Assembly (NCBI RefSeq): GCF_000404225.1
Contig: NC_021353.1
Coordinates: 1,178,001-1,242,000, forward strand
Length of the DNA: 64,000 nucleotides
Source of the DNA: Candidatus Methanomassiliicoccus intestinalis Issoire-Mx1
Lineage (GTDB): Archaea > Thermoplasmatota > Thermoplasmata > Methanomassiliicoccales > Methanomassiliicoccaceae
Direction: 5' to 3'
The first letter of the stretch is position 1. The number at the start of each line of letters is the position of its first letter. Of this stretch, positions 23,520-32,648 are shown in pieces. A program made the position numbers and the translations under genes. The notes beneath the pieces were generated by a model. That model saw nothing but the letters and a program-made list of their open reading frames with translations. It was not told the DNA's origin and did no database searches.

Positions 23520-26500
23520 CTAAACATCCGTGATCTTTTCCAGAACGGCTTCATTTTTCAGATACAGATCCTTCAGCTTTTCAGCCGTAGCCTCTGAAGG
23601 CTTCCACATGTCGCGGTCTGCAGCTTCCAGCAATACTCCGATCATGTCGCGGACGGCATAAGGATTGCTTTCTTCAATCCATCCTCTGACTTCATCATCT
23701 AGAAGGTAGTTTTCTGCTAATCCGTCATACATCCAGTTTTCAATGATATCTGAAGTAGCATCCCAGCCAAAGACATACTCAAACATTTTCAGAATCTCCG
23801 ATGCCCCCCTGAAACCGTGTTCCCTCAGGCCCTTTTCATATTTCGGATTGAGAACTTTGCTTCTGAATACATAACGAGATTCTTCCTGAATAGTCCTCAA
23901 AACTGGATCATCCGTATCAGCAGAACAGCCTATGAGAGACATCGGCATTGAGCCTGTGACTGACTCAACTGCAGAATTAAGTCCTCCCAGATATTGGAAA
24001 ACATCATCATTGTCAAATAGGTCATATTCACGGCTTGTACTGTTCTTTACAGTCACTTTAACCCTGGATAATTTTTTCTTATATGTCTCTGGATCAGGAA
24101 CTCCATTGATTCCCATGCCGTATGCGTAGCAGCCTACCTCTCTATAGTATGCTCCCAGGTCAGAACGATCTTTCCAATTTGAAGTGCTGATGAGAACGTT
24201 TACTCCGGTTCCATACTGTCCCGGAGAACTGCTGAAGATTCTCAGCATAGAACGCTTTCTCGCTTCATCCTCCGGCATACCTGCCGAAATGTTATCCATC
24301 AACTCTTTTCTGAAATGCATTTTAAGGTAGTTTGTTTCATCAGCCTCATCCAGTTCAGACACGATCTGTACCGCCTTGTTGATTAGATCGGTAAGATTGG
24401 GAAATGTATCCCGGAAAAGTCCGCTCATGTTTATTGTAACATCAATTCTCGGTCTTCCCAGCTCTGATAAGGGGACTACCTCCAAGCCTATTACCTGATT
24501 GCCGTAGCCCGCCCATACCGGTTTTACACCCATCAGATGAAGAATGTAGGCTACATCATCTCCCCCGGTTTTCATCGTATCTGTAGACCAGATAACAATT
24601 GCTATGCTTTCGGGGTATGCTCCCTTATCCTTCAGATAGCGCTCTATCATCTGTTCTGCCATTCTCTTTCCCAACTCCCAGCTGGCCGGAGTGGGTACAG
24701 CCTCGGGATCGACCGTGAAAAAGTTTCTGCCGGTAGGAAGAATCTGCGCTCTTCCCCTTGTAGGACATCCAGAAGGGCCCGGAAGAACATATTCACCATT
24801 CAATCCGATCATCAAGCTGTCCATTTCTTCAGTTATTTTTTCAATGTTAGGCCGGAGCTCTTGACATATGAAATCTATTGCTGCAAGAAGATCACTGTTA
24901 TCCTGCGGATATCTGGAAGTTGCAATATTTCTGCATTCTTCCGCATTGAATTCAGCAGACGACAGTAAACGTATCAGATTCATCGCCTCTTCTTCAATCT
25001 CATCGACTAGATCCCCATTGAACAGACCTGATGCTTCATCATATGCAGAACAGTCTGCTTTCAATTCTCTGAAATTCAATCCGCGTGCATGTGCGATTGA
25101 CTCAAGGAGTGACGGCACATTACCATTTCTCAAGCGTACTAATGAATAGATCATCTCATACAGACGCTCCCCGGAAGGCGCCGTTCCGAATACGTGAAGA
25201 CCATCCTTTATGATATTTTCTTTGAAGTTAAGCACATAATCATAAAGCTCATCAGCCATCTCACCAACCTGCTCTGGCGAAGCGCTCTCTTCCAGACCGA
25301 TATCGCTGAACATGCTGAGGCGTTTGATTATATCATACAAATCTTTCTTTACTATGTCCAGCTGATCCATCTGCTTCATCGATTCTGTCTTCATATATGT
25401 TTGAAGCACAGATTCCAGTTCGCTTATGTCATCATACGAACCTGCTCTGACCATAGCAGGAATCATGTGGTCCACAAGAACAGCATAACTTCTCCTCTTT
25501 GCCTGCGTTCCTTCCCCGGGATTGCCTATGACATACGGATAAAGATTCGGAAGTCCGCTGAGCACATAATCTGGACAGCAGTCTTTAGACAGGGCAACTC
25601 CCTTGCCCGGAAGCCATTCCAATGTGCCGTGTGTTCCAACATGTATGACGGCATTTGCACCGAATGAGTGTCTGAGCCACTTGTAGAATGAAACATACTG
25701 ATGCGGCATTGAGCAGTTGTGGTTGTGGTATGCCGATTGAATATCCTTGCCTCTGCTGGGCTGGAAACTGATCATTACGTTTCCGTTGATTATTCCAGGC
25801 ACAGCAATCGATTTGTTGATGACAAGAACGCTGCCTGGAGGTTTTCCCCAGTCTTTGATCAGGAAATTCTTCTGATCTTCAGATAATTCATTGAACCACG
25901 TTTCATACTCATGTTTAGAGATCATTGCTGCAGCTCTTGAAGATATATCCTGATCAGAGACCCATTCCGTATCATTAGTTATTCCAGCAAAGATCTTTTC
26001 CACCAGTTCTTCGCTGCTTTCAGGTATCCAATCTAGAGAATATCCTTCATTTTTCAGGCGGATGAGCATATTTCTGACGCTCTGAAAAGTATCCAGGTCT
26101 GCGGCTCCCCCGGCATGAGAAGACGCTGGAGGGTACATGTACAGGATAATAGCGACTTTCTTTTCATTGTTGGGAATTTTTCTAAGCCTGGCCCACATTA
26201 CAGCCATGTCCGCTACATCATCAACTCTTGATTCTATGGAAGAATAGTACTGCACATTGCTTTCATCAGTCTCCGAGCTGGCATTGGGTATTGAGATTAT
26301 CTGACCGTCAAATTCAGGAAAGGCCACATCATATGCAATCTCGGCATTTGTAAGACCATAGATGTCAGATTTCCACCTTTCTTCATCATAGACGATTACA
26401 GGAGACTGCATAACAGGCACGCCGAGTCTTTCGAGAAATTTGTCATTTGGATCTTCTGAGCGCAGTTTCGCTTCGATAGTTATTGAAGATGGAATAGTGT

Positions 26501-27254
26501 TTATGACAAAATCAACCACAGATTTTTCATCGCACAGCAGGCAGTTGTCAATAATTCCTTTGATTCCAATACATCCAGTATCTTTATTTTCTGCATAATT
26601 CAAGAAAATGGGCAGCGCAGATGCTCCCTTATCCTCAATCGCATGTATGAGCCGGTCGATGTGGTCAAGTTTTCCAGAATTCCATTTACGCTGGCTGAGA
26701 AGCAGACCTATAACAGGTTTAGTTTTATCCAATTCATGAATATATTCTAAAATATCTGTAGATTTTCTGCCTGGATAATAAACTCCCTGTGCAGGGGGAA
26801 TGATCGGTTCAGGAAGATCCAGATTTTTGTTTTCAAAAGTATTCAGCGCCCAGATGAGAATGCCTTTGTTATTGCTGCTACCGCCAAGAGCTGCATATCT
26901 GGTCAAAAGAGTGTAATCATCATCGCCCTGTAAGAATAAGTTCCGGTATTGAAATGATTTTTCCAGAATATTATTAACAATGAGCAGAGAAGTTTCAGCA
27001 TTCTGAATCTCTTCAAGAAAGATCTGGCTTTTCTTAAAGATGGATACATCTCCGGATACTCTTATAATCACAAAATCAGTTTTGCTTATTGTTCCAATTA
27101 AACTTTTAAAAAGATCGTCATCAGCATCCAATTCATCAGAAGTGCATTCAGTAAGATCTATGTCGTGTCCCATTTTCCTGAGTTCTTCCGTTTCTGAATA
27201 AAAAGAGGTATCTTTCACTCTTATACTGATGTTTAAAATCTTCATCGTATCCAC
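23520..27254 (-). CDS. cobN: CobN-family cobaltochelatase large subunit
   Basis: The 1,244-residue protein is a full-length member of the CobN/BchH/ChlH chelatase family, which inserts Co (CobN), Mg or possibly other metals into tetrapyrroles with AAA partner subunits. Visible family regions include ILYMYPPASSHAGGAADLDTF, HNHNCSMPHQYVSFYKWL, VIHVGTHGTLEWLPGKG, GLPNLYPYVIGNPGEGTQAKRR and the C-terminal GTGVNVLISTSNWKDRSDLG. It starts 16 bp after the ABC ATPase gene and ends the importer operon, which suggests a link to uptake of a metal or corrinoid precursor. No CobS/CobT/ChlI partner is in the window. The stop is TAG; the next in-frame stop is 14 codons later, which matters if this host reads TAG as pyrrolysine. 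Confidence 0.9.
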   Translation of the reverse strand: MDTMKILNISIRVKDTSFYSETEELRKMGHDIDLTECTSDELDADDDLFKSLIGTISKTDFVIIRVSGDVSIFKKSQIFLEEIQNAETSLLIVNNILEKSFQYRNLFLQGDDDYTLLTRYAALGGSSNNKGILIWALNTFENKNLDLPEPIIPPAQGVYYPGRKSTDILEYIHELDKTKPVIGLLLSQRKWNSGKLDHIDRLIHAIEDKGASALPIFLNYAENKDTGCIGIKGIIDNCLLCDEKSVVDFVINTIPSSITIEAKLRSEDPNDKFLERLGVPVMQSPVIVYDEERWKSDIYGLTNAEIAYDVAFPEFDGQIISIPNASSETDESNVQYYSSIESRVDDVADMAVMWARLRKIPNNEKKVAIILYMYPPASSHAGGAADLDTFQSVRNMLIRLKNEGYSLDWIPESSEELVEKIFAGITNDTEWVSDQDISSRAAAMISKHEYETWFNELSEDQKNFLIKDWGKPPGSVLVINKSIAVPGIINGNVMISFQPSRGKDIQSAYHNHNCSMPHQYVSFYKWLRHSFGANAVIHVGTHGTLEWLPGKGVALSKDCCPDYVLSGLPNLYPYVIGNPGEGTQAKRRSYAVLVDHMIPAMVRAGSYDDISELESVLQTYMKTESMKQMDQLDIVKKDLYDIIKRLSMFSDIGLEESASPEQVGEMADELYDYVLNFKENIIKDGLHVFGTAPSGERLYEMIYSLVRLRNGNVPSLLESIAHARGLNFRELKADCSAYDEASGLFNGDLVDEIEEEAMNLIRLLSSAEFNAEECRNIATSRYPQDNSDLLAAIDFICQELRPNIEKITEEMDSLMIGLNGEYVLPGPSGCPTRGRAQILPTGRNFFTVDPEAVPTPASWELGKRMAEQMIERYLKDKGAYPESIAIVIWSTDTMKTGGDDVAYILHLMGVKPVWAGYGNQVIGLEVVPLSELGRPRIDVTINMSGLFRDTFPNLTDLINKAVQIVSELDEADETNYLKMHFRKELMDNISAGMPEDEARKRSMLRIFSSSPGQYGTGVNVLISTSNWKDRSDLGAYYREVGCYAYGMGINGVPDPETYKKKLSRVKVTVKNSTSREYDLFDNDDVFQYLGGLNSAVESVTGSMPMSLIGCSADTDDPVLRTIQEESRYVFRSKVLNPKYEKGLREHGFRGASEILKMFEYVFGWDATSDIIENWMYDGLAENYLLDDEVRGWIEESNPYAVRDMIGVLLEAADRDMWKPSEATAEKLKDLYLKNEAVLEKITDV

Positions 27255-27269
27255 CTGAATATTATGTAA

Positions 27270-28106
27270 TTAATCTTGAATAAAATCTTCATCTTTATGA
27301 AGCATGACCATTTCTTCATCAGAGATGGCACTTCCGAGAATTATGTGAGGCCTCCCCTCAACTTCGATGATCTGGCAGTTCATTCCGTAAACATATCTGA
27401 TCGTCTCTTCAGTGATGACATCGTTCGGCAGTCCGACCTTATAGATCACACCTGGAGTTGACATGACAATTATCTTATCTGCATACTTTACAGCGATGTT
27501 GAGATCATGGCTGACCATGATTATGATCATTCCTTTTTCATGAGCCAGTTTGTGCAGCAGTTCAATTACTTTTACCTGATGTCTGACATCGAGATTGGCA
27601 GTAGGCTCATCCAAAAGAAGCACTGCGGGCTGCTGCGCAAGTCCTCTGGCTAGGGCAACTTTCTGATGCTGCCCTGCGCTCAGTTCGTCATAGTTTCTCA
27701 TTGCCAGATGGGTAATGTTTAGTGCTTTCAATGTTTCATAAACAATGTGCATATCTTCTTTTTCAGAACCGATCTTTTGGAAGGGATGCCTTCCCATCAG
27801 AACTGTGTCCACTACTGTCATTGAAAAATTATCAGATGAAGATGCAGGAACAAATCCCATTATTTTTGATAATTCACCAAGGGTGTAATTCTTGATCGAT
27901 CTGCCGTCAAGTGTGACTTCCCCCTCAGTAGGTTTGAGAAGTTTATCAATGCATTTGATCAAAGTAGATTTACCGACTCCATTGGGTCCTATGATACAGG
28001 TAAGTCCAGGCTGATCAAGAATCATATTTATTCTGCGCAGGACCGGCTGATGTGCATTGTATGAAAAATGAACTTTATCAAGCTTGATTTCCAATTCACC
28101 ACACAT
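27270..28106 (-). CDS. Cobalamin/iron-chelate ABC importer, ATPase (BtuD/FecE-like)
   Basis: This 278-residue ATPase has Walker A GPNGVGKSTL (about 39-48), the Q-region GFVPASSSD, signature LSAGQHQKVALARGL, Walker B VLLLDEPTANLD and the switch MVSHDLN. It belongs to the FecCD/BtuCD type II importer class (vitamin B12, haem, siderophores). Its start overlaps the permease end by 11 bp, and cobN starts 16 bp beyond its stop. The C-terminal about 40 residues after the core (CQIIEVEGRPHIILG) are shared with the paralogue at 39578-40414. Confidence 0.92.
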   Translation of the reverse strand: MCGELEIKLDKVHFSYNAHQPVLRRINMILDQPGLTCIIGPNGVGKSTLIKCIDKLLKPTEGEVTLDGRSIKNYTLGELSKIMGFVPASSSDNFSMTVVDTVLMGRHPFQKIGSEKEDMHIVYETLKALNITHLAMRNYDELSAGQHQKVALARGLAQQPAVLLLDEPTANLDVRHQVKVIELLHKLAHEKGMIIIMVSHDLNIAVKYADKIIVMSTPGVIYKVGLPNDVITEETIRYVYGMNCQIIEVEGRPHIILGSAISDEEMVMLHKDEDFIQD

Positions 28107-29196
28107 CCTTTTTTTGTTTTATGAGTAAATACAGCAGTACAGGACCGCCGATGAATGCAGTAATCACTCCCACCTGCAGAACCGTTGGTGCAATGATTGT
28201 CCGTCCGATTAAGTCCGCCAGAATAAGAAATACAGCCCCGAATGCCGCTGATGATGGTAGAAGATACTTACTGTCAGATCCTACAAACATTCTACAGATA
28301 TGCGGACACACGAGTCCTATGAAACCGATAATTCCTGTAAAACTGACAACCGCCGCAGCCATGAGTGATACGATAACTAGACAGATCAGCCTCAGTTTGT
28401 CTGCATCGATTCCGAGGGACCTTGCACTTTCATCTCCAGATGTCAGAACGTTGATTTTACTAGAGAGTATCTGCAGCAGCAGTCCGCCTATCAGGCTTAC
28501 AACGAACATTATCGGTATCGTATCCCAGGAAGAGTATCCAAGGGTGCCTACCTGCCACCTGAAAGCATCTTCTAAAGCATTAGGGTCGGCCATGAGCATC
28601 AAGAGAGTAGTCATAGCATTGAAGAGATACATGACTGCCAGGCCAGAGAGGATGATGGTTGTCGGGGATGCGTGTCTTATCGTAGAGACAAGCATGATGA
28701 CAGCCATTGGAATCAATGAAAATATGAAGGCGTTGATTACGACCGCATAGTTTCCTCCAGTTAAAGAAAACCCCATTACAATTGCAATAGTGGCGCCGAA
28801 GGAAGCACCTGCCGAGATTCCTGTAGTGTATGGATCTGCCAGAGGATTTTTCATAGTGCTCTGCATAGTTGCACCGGCAACCGCCAGGGCTGCACCTGCA
28901 ATCAATCCAGCAACAATCCGCGGAAGCCTCACAGTCCAGATAATATAGTCTTTATTTGCATCTTGGACATTTCCCAAAATATGATCAAATATGATCCTGT
29001 ATGACTCGAAAAATCCTATATCATATGGACCGATTGTAGTAGCAAATCCGGCAACGATGAATGCTCCGATTATGCAAATAATTATGAAAATATACTTTTT
29101 GTAAACATAGTTTCCATATTTTTTCATCAGCTCTGCTTCTTCTGCAGAGCTGTCGGGATCGAAATCATCATAGTACTTTTTCCAAGGCGCTATCAA
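28096..29196 (-). CDS. Cobalamin/iron-chelate ABC importer, permease (BtuC/FecD-like)
   Basis: This 366-residue protein has the about ten membrane helices of the FecCD family. It has the usual N-terminal helix preceded by a cytoplasmic lead, the hallmark TVRLPRIVAGLIAGAALAVAGATMQSTMKNPLADPYTTGISAGASFGA, and FIGLVCPHICRMFVGSDSKYLLPSSAAFGA near the C-terminus (ATPase coupling loop). It works as a homodimer with the ATPase encoded next. The gene starts 81 bp after the substrate-binding protein gene, with an intrinsic terminator-like hairpin in that gap. Confidence 0.92.
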   Translation of the reverse strand: MIAPWKKYYDDFDPDSSAEEAELMKKYGNYVYKKYIFIIICIIGAFIVAGFATTIGPYDIGFFESYRIIFDHILGNVQDANKDYIIWTVRLPRIVAGLIAGAALAVAGATMQSTMKNPLADPYTTGISAGASFGATIAIVMGFSLTGGNYAVVINAFIFSLIPMAVIMLVSTIRHASPTTIILSGLAVMYLFNAMTTLLMLMADPNALEDAFRWQVGTLGYSSWDTIPIMFVVSLIGGLLLQILSSKINVLTSGDESARSLGIDADKLRLICLVIVSLMAAAVVSFTGIIGFIGLVCPHICRMFVGSDSKYLLPSSAAFGAVFLILADLIGRTIIAPTVLQVGVITAFIGGPVLLYLLIKQKKDVW

Positions 29197-29248
29197 CTAG
29201 TCACATCCACCAGATCACGTTCATGTTGTCTCAGCATATTCTGAAATG

Positions 29249-29270
29249 AAAAAAGGGGAAGATTTCCCCC
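29249..29270 (-). terminator. Hairpin with U-run between SBP and permease genes
   Basis: On the minus strand GGGGGAAATCTTCCCC is followed directly by TTTTTT, a textbook intrinsic terminator 8 bp after the binding-protein stop. Partial termination here would yield more binding protein than permease, or the permease may have its own promoter. Confidence 0.65.
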
Positions 29271-29277
29271 TCGGAAT

Positions 29278-30576
29278 TCAGTCGGCTGGAAAATAGACGA
29301 AATTATACATGTTAAACTCATAGCCGTTTGTTTCACAAAACTGGCTGAGATAATCCTTGATCGTATCCTCTAATTCAGCAACACTAAAGGCTTCAGGGAA
29401 GAATATGGTGCTTCCGATCAGAGTGTGTATACAAAACGGCAGATCATAGTTAATCATGTAAATTTCATTGTTGACATAGCCGTCAGTAATGGCAAATTTA
29501 CTGAAATCCATGCTGTCATAAACTGCTTTGATTTCACTCTCGCTCTGATGAGTGTATATGTATTTTCCACCAATTATGTACTGTGGATTACACTTCAGAA
29601 TATCTTCAATATATTCGGATGTAGAGGCACCCGGTTTGGTAGGATCGGTGATTATCAGATTTCCGACATTGGTTGCACCGCTTGCGGACAGCGCCGTGGA
29701 GACCCCGTCCAGACCTGCATACATGTAGGTAGGTGTTCCGACATAGAATCTTGTTTTGTCTTTATCTTCAATCTTGCTCAGCTTATCATCAATCTTGCTG
29801 GTAAGGTCATCCATCCATTTTACATACTTCTGAGCGTCTTCATCATGATCTGTGAAGAATCCCAGCATCAATGCGCCGTCAGCCAGTCTTCCATCTTCAT
29901 ATGTTACCAAACGAAGGACCTGTTTATCTCCCAAGGTATTTCCCTGAATGTTGACGCCGTATTTAGTTTCAGAACCGGCATAAATAGTATCCGCATCAGT
30001 TTTTAGAATCTCCTCAAGGCTGGGTTCTTTTCTATCTCCCACAGTCGGCAGATCTTTGTAATTTTTGAAAAGATTTTCATCCCAGTATGTGTAAATATAA
30101 TCATTCAAAGCGACAATATTATCTCCAGCATTGATGGCAATAGCAAGACTGAGTGATCTTTGGCTGTTAAGAATAACGATTTTAAGAACGGGGATCTCAG
30201 CTGAAAGAACTTTATTATCTACAGAAATATAGTTGACAGTCATGGATTTCTTTTCAGAATCCGCTTTTCCCTCGTTGTATTTTTTAAGATCTATGATTTC
30301 CTGAACCATTTTTGCATCGGCATCATTCACAACACCGTCATTGTTGGCATCGGCCATCTGCGAATATTTGCCGTTTTCGATCATGTCATTAATTACATCT
30401 ATGTCTTTTGAGTCGAGGTAATCATTCTCATCTGCATTTCCAAGAACAGCAAGCCTGCCATCGGTATTAGATGATCTGTAACTGTCATCACTGCTGCTGA
30501 ATGCGAAATAAGCTCCTGCAGCTGCAACGACTAAAACAATGACAAGAATTACTGCATACACTTTTTTATTGCCCAT
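29278..30576 (-). CDS. ABC importer substrate-binding protein with dockerin-like N-terminus
   Basis: The 432-residue protein has an N-terminal membrane anchor (residues 6-27) and no lipobox Cys. Residues about 44-96 form a dockerin-type EF-hand pair (GNADENDYLDSKDIDVINDM and ADANNDGVVNDADAKMVQEI). A BtuF/FepB-like periplasmic-binding fold follows (ILNSQRSLSLAIAINAGDNIVALNDY, SLEEILKTDADTIYAG, GGKYIYTHQSESEIKAVYDS). It is expected to sit outside the membrane and deliver a metal chelate or corrinoid to the permease. The dockerin-like pair is unusual for a binding protein and could be a Ca-stabilised spacer or a docking site. The first gene of the cobN operon, it shares its operator and architecture with the protein at 42596-43918. 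Confidence 0.85.
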   Translation of the reverse strand: MGNKKVYAVILVIVLVVAAAGAYFAFSSSDDSYRSSNTDGRLAVLGNADENDYLDSKDIDVINDMIENGKYSQMADANNDGVVNDADAKMVQEIIDLKKYNEGKADSEKKSMTVNYISVDNKVLSAEIPVLKIVILNSQRSLSLAIAINAGDNIVALNDYIYTYWDENLFKNYKDLPTVGDRKEPSLEEILKTDADTIYAGSETKYGVNIQGNTLGDKQVLRLVTYEDGRLADGALMLGFFTDHDEDAQKYVKWMDDLTSKIDDKLSKIEDKDKTRFYVGTPTYMYAGLDGVSTALSASGATNVGNLIITDPTKPGASTSEYIEDILKCNPQYIIGGKYIYTHQSESEIKAVYDSMDFSKFAITDGYVNNEIYMINYDLPFCIHTLIGSTIFFPEAFSVAELEDTIKDYLSQFCETNGYEFNMYNFVYFPAD

Positions 30577-30585
30577 ACAATCACT

Positions 30586-30627
30586 TGGATATATTATCCA
30601 TTTTGCAGATGTGTAGGTTAATATAAA
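30586..30627 (-). promoter_or_regulatory. Promoter with dyad operator TGGAT-N5-ATCCA
   Basis: On the minus strand a TATA box (TTTATAT, 30621-30627) is followed 21 bp later by the perfect dyad TGGAT-AATAT-ATCCA (30586-30600). The dyad falls at the predicted transcription start, 10 bp before the ATG. The dyad and the following AAGTGATTGT lead into the start codon; 25 of 28 bases match the region before the binding-protein gene at 43918. A repressor bound here would block transcription. Confidence 0.6.
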
Positions 30628-30811
30628 TTAATTTCGCAGAGATAGGATTATACATCTATTACAATGAAAATAGGTATCCACGTTGATTATCTCATCTAAA
30701 CACAATGCGATATGCAGATGCACCTGAATAAATCTAAAAAAAAGTTTTTCAGTGCAGACTAATGGATAATACTGATTAATATGTAAAATACTTGGATGAT
30801 AGGACAAGCAC

Positions 30812-30818
30812 ATATATA
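30812..30818 (+). promoter_or_regulatory. TATA box of the ABC-2 exporter operon
   Basis: ATATATA lies 25-31 bp before ATG 30843, the spacing for a leaderless transcript. It is divergent from the binding-protein promoter at 30621. Confidence 0.5.
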
Positions 30819-30842
30819 CAAAGTTCAAGATATGCCCCTGAA

Positions 30843-31730
30843 ATGGATGAAGAGATCATTGTGCGCACCAGAGACCTGGTAAAAAAATTTGGAGATTTTA
30901 CTGCTGTCGATAAAATAAACGTCAATATCAGACGCGGAGAAATCTTCGGCTTTCTGGGTCCGAACGGAGCGGGCAAAACTACCACCATGCGCATAATAAC
31001 TACTTTGGCAAGTCCAACATCCGGTTCCATTGAAATAGAAGGGCATGACGTCACCGAGATTTCAGACCCTGTAAAAGAGAAGATTGGCATCATCCAGCAG
31101 CATATTGCTTTAGACAGGGATGTATCTGTAAGAGAAAATATTCGCTACCATGCCATTTTGCACCGCATTCCAAAAAAGGAAGCTGAAGCCAGAATAGAGG
31201 AGCTTGCCTCCCTGATGGGGCTTGACTCGTACATGGATAAACTGGTAGTCAACCTTTCAGGAGGATGGAAACGGAGAGTTGCCATTGTCTGTGCCATAAT
31301 TCACAAGCCTGCGATTCTTTTCCTAGACGAACCTACGGCAGGTTTAGACACTCAGTCAAGACACATGCTGTGGGATCTCATCAGGCGGCTCAATGATATG
31401 GGCACGACAATATTCGTTACTACACATTACATGGATGAAGCTGAAGAGCTCTGCGACCGTGTGGCTATCATCAATCATGGGAAAATTGTCTGTGAAGGAA
31501 CACCTGCTGAACTCTGCTCTTCAATCGGTTCCTGGGCTGTTGAATACATTGATTCTGATAAAAGAAAGACTTACAGATATTTTCCAGACAGAAAGGCTTC
31601 TAAGGAATTTCAAGACCTTCTGCCTGCAAACGCCTGCGTAGTATCAAGAGCCACCAATTTGGAAGATGTGTTTTTAGAGCATACAGGGCGGGACGTAGAG
31701 GCAACGCAGGAGGTGAAGTACAGGATATGA
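30843..31730 (+). CDS. ABC-2 type exporter ATPase (DrrA-like)
   Basis: The 295-residue ATPase has Walker A GPNGAGKTTTM, signature NLSGGWKRRVAI, Walker B ILFLDEPTAGLD, the switch VTTHYMDEAEELCDR and the DrrA-type C-terminal domain that ends with NLEDVFLEHTGRD. Such ATPases drive export of drugs, lipids or polysaccharide with a separate ABC-2 permease, here the next gene, overlapping by 4 bp. ATG 30843 is chosen because a TATA box lies 28 bp upstream. An in-frame TTG at 30792 would precede the promoter. Confidence 0.9.
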   Translation: MDEEIIVRTRDLVKKFGDFTAVDKINVNIRRGEIFGFLGPNGAGKTTTMRIITTLASPTSGSIEIEGHDVTEISDPVKEKIGIIQQHIALDRDVSVRENIRYHAILHRIPKKEAEARIEELASLMGLDSYMDKLVVNLSGGWKRRVAIVCAIIHKPAILFLDEPTAGLDTQSRHMLWDLIRRLNDMGTTIFVTTHYMDEAEELCDRVAIINHGKIVCEGTPAELCSSIGSWAVEYIDSDKRKTYRYFPDRKASKEFQDLLPANACVVSRATNLEDVFLEHTGRDVEATQEVKYRI

Positions 31731-32473
31731 CCACACTGACAGACTCGTTCCGTGTTGCCTGGATAGACCTGTGTTTCATTAAAAGAAACATTGTGATGGT
31801 TTTGATAACATCTCTCGTAGCTCCTCTGCTCTACCTCTTCGCATTCGGCTACGGTCTTGGTAAAGGAATGACGGTTGAAGGATATGACTACTTATCGTTC
31901 ATGATTCCTGGAATCATAGCTCTTACAACTCTTTCAGCATGCTTCAATACAGTAGCAACTAAAGTCATGGTTCAGCGCAACTATTACCAGAGCTTTGATG
32001 AGCTGTTCTTATGCTCAATGACCCCAAACGCAATCATTTTAGGAAAATCATATGCGGGAGTAATCAGGGGACTCATCAGCTGCACAGTTTTGTACGCTAT
32101 CGGTTTGGTGATAAGTCCAGAAATGCTGCTGACCCCCTCCGCTCTGATTTTAATACCGCTCTCGTGTCTTCTATACTCCCTCTTAGGAGTAGTTTCCGGG
32201 CTGCTGGCAAACTCTCATCTGACTTTGACGGTATTTACCAGCCTGGTTATTCTGCCGATGACTTTTCTCTGCGGCACCATATTCTCATTGGACAGCCTGC
32301 CGGAGACTGTACAGGCCGTGATCTATGCCCTTCCTCTCACTCATACTACAGCATGCATAAGATCATCGATACTGGGTACAGCGTTTCCCTGGACATCTCT
32401 GATAATCTCGATAGTTTACGGAACTGCATTCTTCCTCATCTGCAGATATCTGATGACAAAGGGAAGAAAGTAA
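31727..32473 (+). CDS. ABC-2 type exporter permease
   Basis: The 248-residue protein has six hydrophobic segments (for example TSLVAPLLYLFAFGYGLGKG, YLSFMIPGIIALTTLSACF, VIYALPLTHTTACIRS) and the family motif order of ABC-2/DrrB or NodJ-like permeases. It overlaps the ATPase gene by ATGA, indicating translational coupling and a two-component exporter. The substrate is unknown; NodJ-like members export lipo-oligosaccharide or drugs. ilvB follows 175 bp later and is probably a separate unit. Confidence 0.85.
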   Translation: MTTLTDSFRVAWIDLCFIKRNIVMVLITSLVAPLLYLFAFGYGLGKGMTVEGYDYLSFMIPGIIALTTLSACFNTVATKVMVQRNYYQSFDELFLCSMTPNAIILGKSYAGVIRGLISCTVLYAIGLVISPEMLLTPSALILIPLSCLLYSLLGVVSGLLANSHLTLTVFTSLVILPMTFLCGTIFSLDSLPETVQAVIYALPLTHTTACIRSSILGTAFPWTSLIISIVYGTAFFLICRYLMTKGRK

Positions 32474-32516
32474 GTCCGTAATTCTTTAGACATTATTCAC
32501 ATGCTGGAGGCAATCA

Positions 32517-32570
32517 ATGAAGTTAATCAGTTATAAATTTTCGAAATCAGCAGCAATACCCTTTCCTTAA
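32517..32570 (+). CDS. Possible 17-aa leader peptide before ilvB
   Basis: A GGAGG (32507-32510 region) lies 6 bp before ATG 32517, which opens a 17-codon frame ending TAA 32570, about 80 bp before ilvB. The peptide (MKLISYKFSKSAAIPFP) has one Leu and two Ile, too few for classic attenuation. A TATA-like TTATAAAT (32531-32538) inside it could be the actual ilvB promoter, in which case this frame would be chance. Confidence 0.2.
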   Translation: MKLISYKFSKSAAIPFP

Positions 32571-32648
32571 GTTTAAGTCCTACTGAGTATTGCCCATAAT
32601 GAAAAATATCAAAAACCAATACAACCACCCGCGAAGAAGGAGTCATCA

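Noticed and set aside
28121..28750. 209-codon plus-strand frame
   Set aside because: Antisense to the permease gene, whose family motifs are unambiguous.
29425..30006. 193-codon plus-strand frame
   Set aside because: Shadow of the dockerin-type binding protein on the other strand; Cys/His/Ile-rich composition typical of antisense translation.
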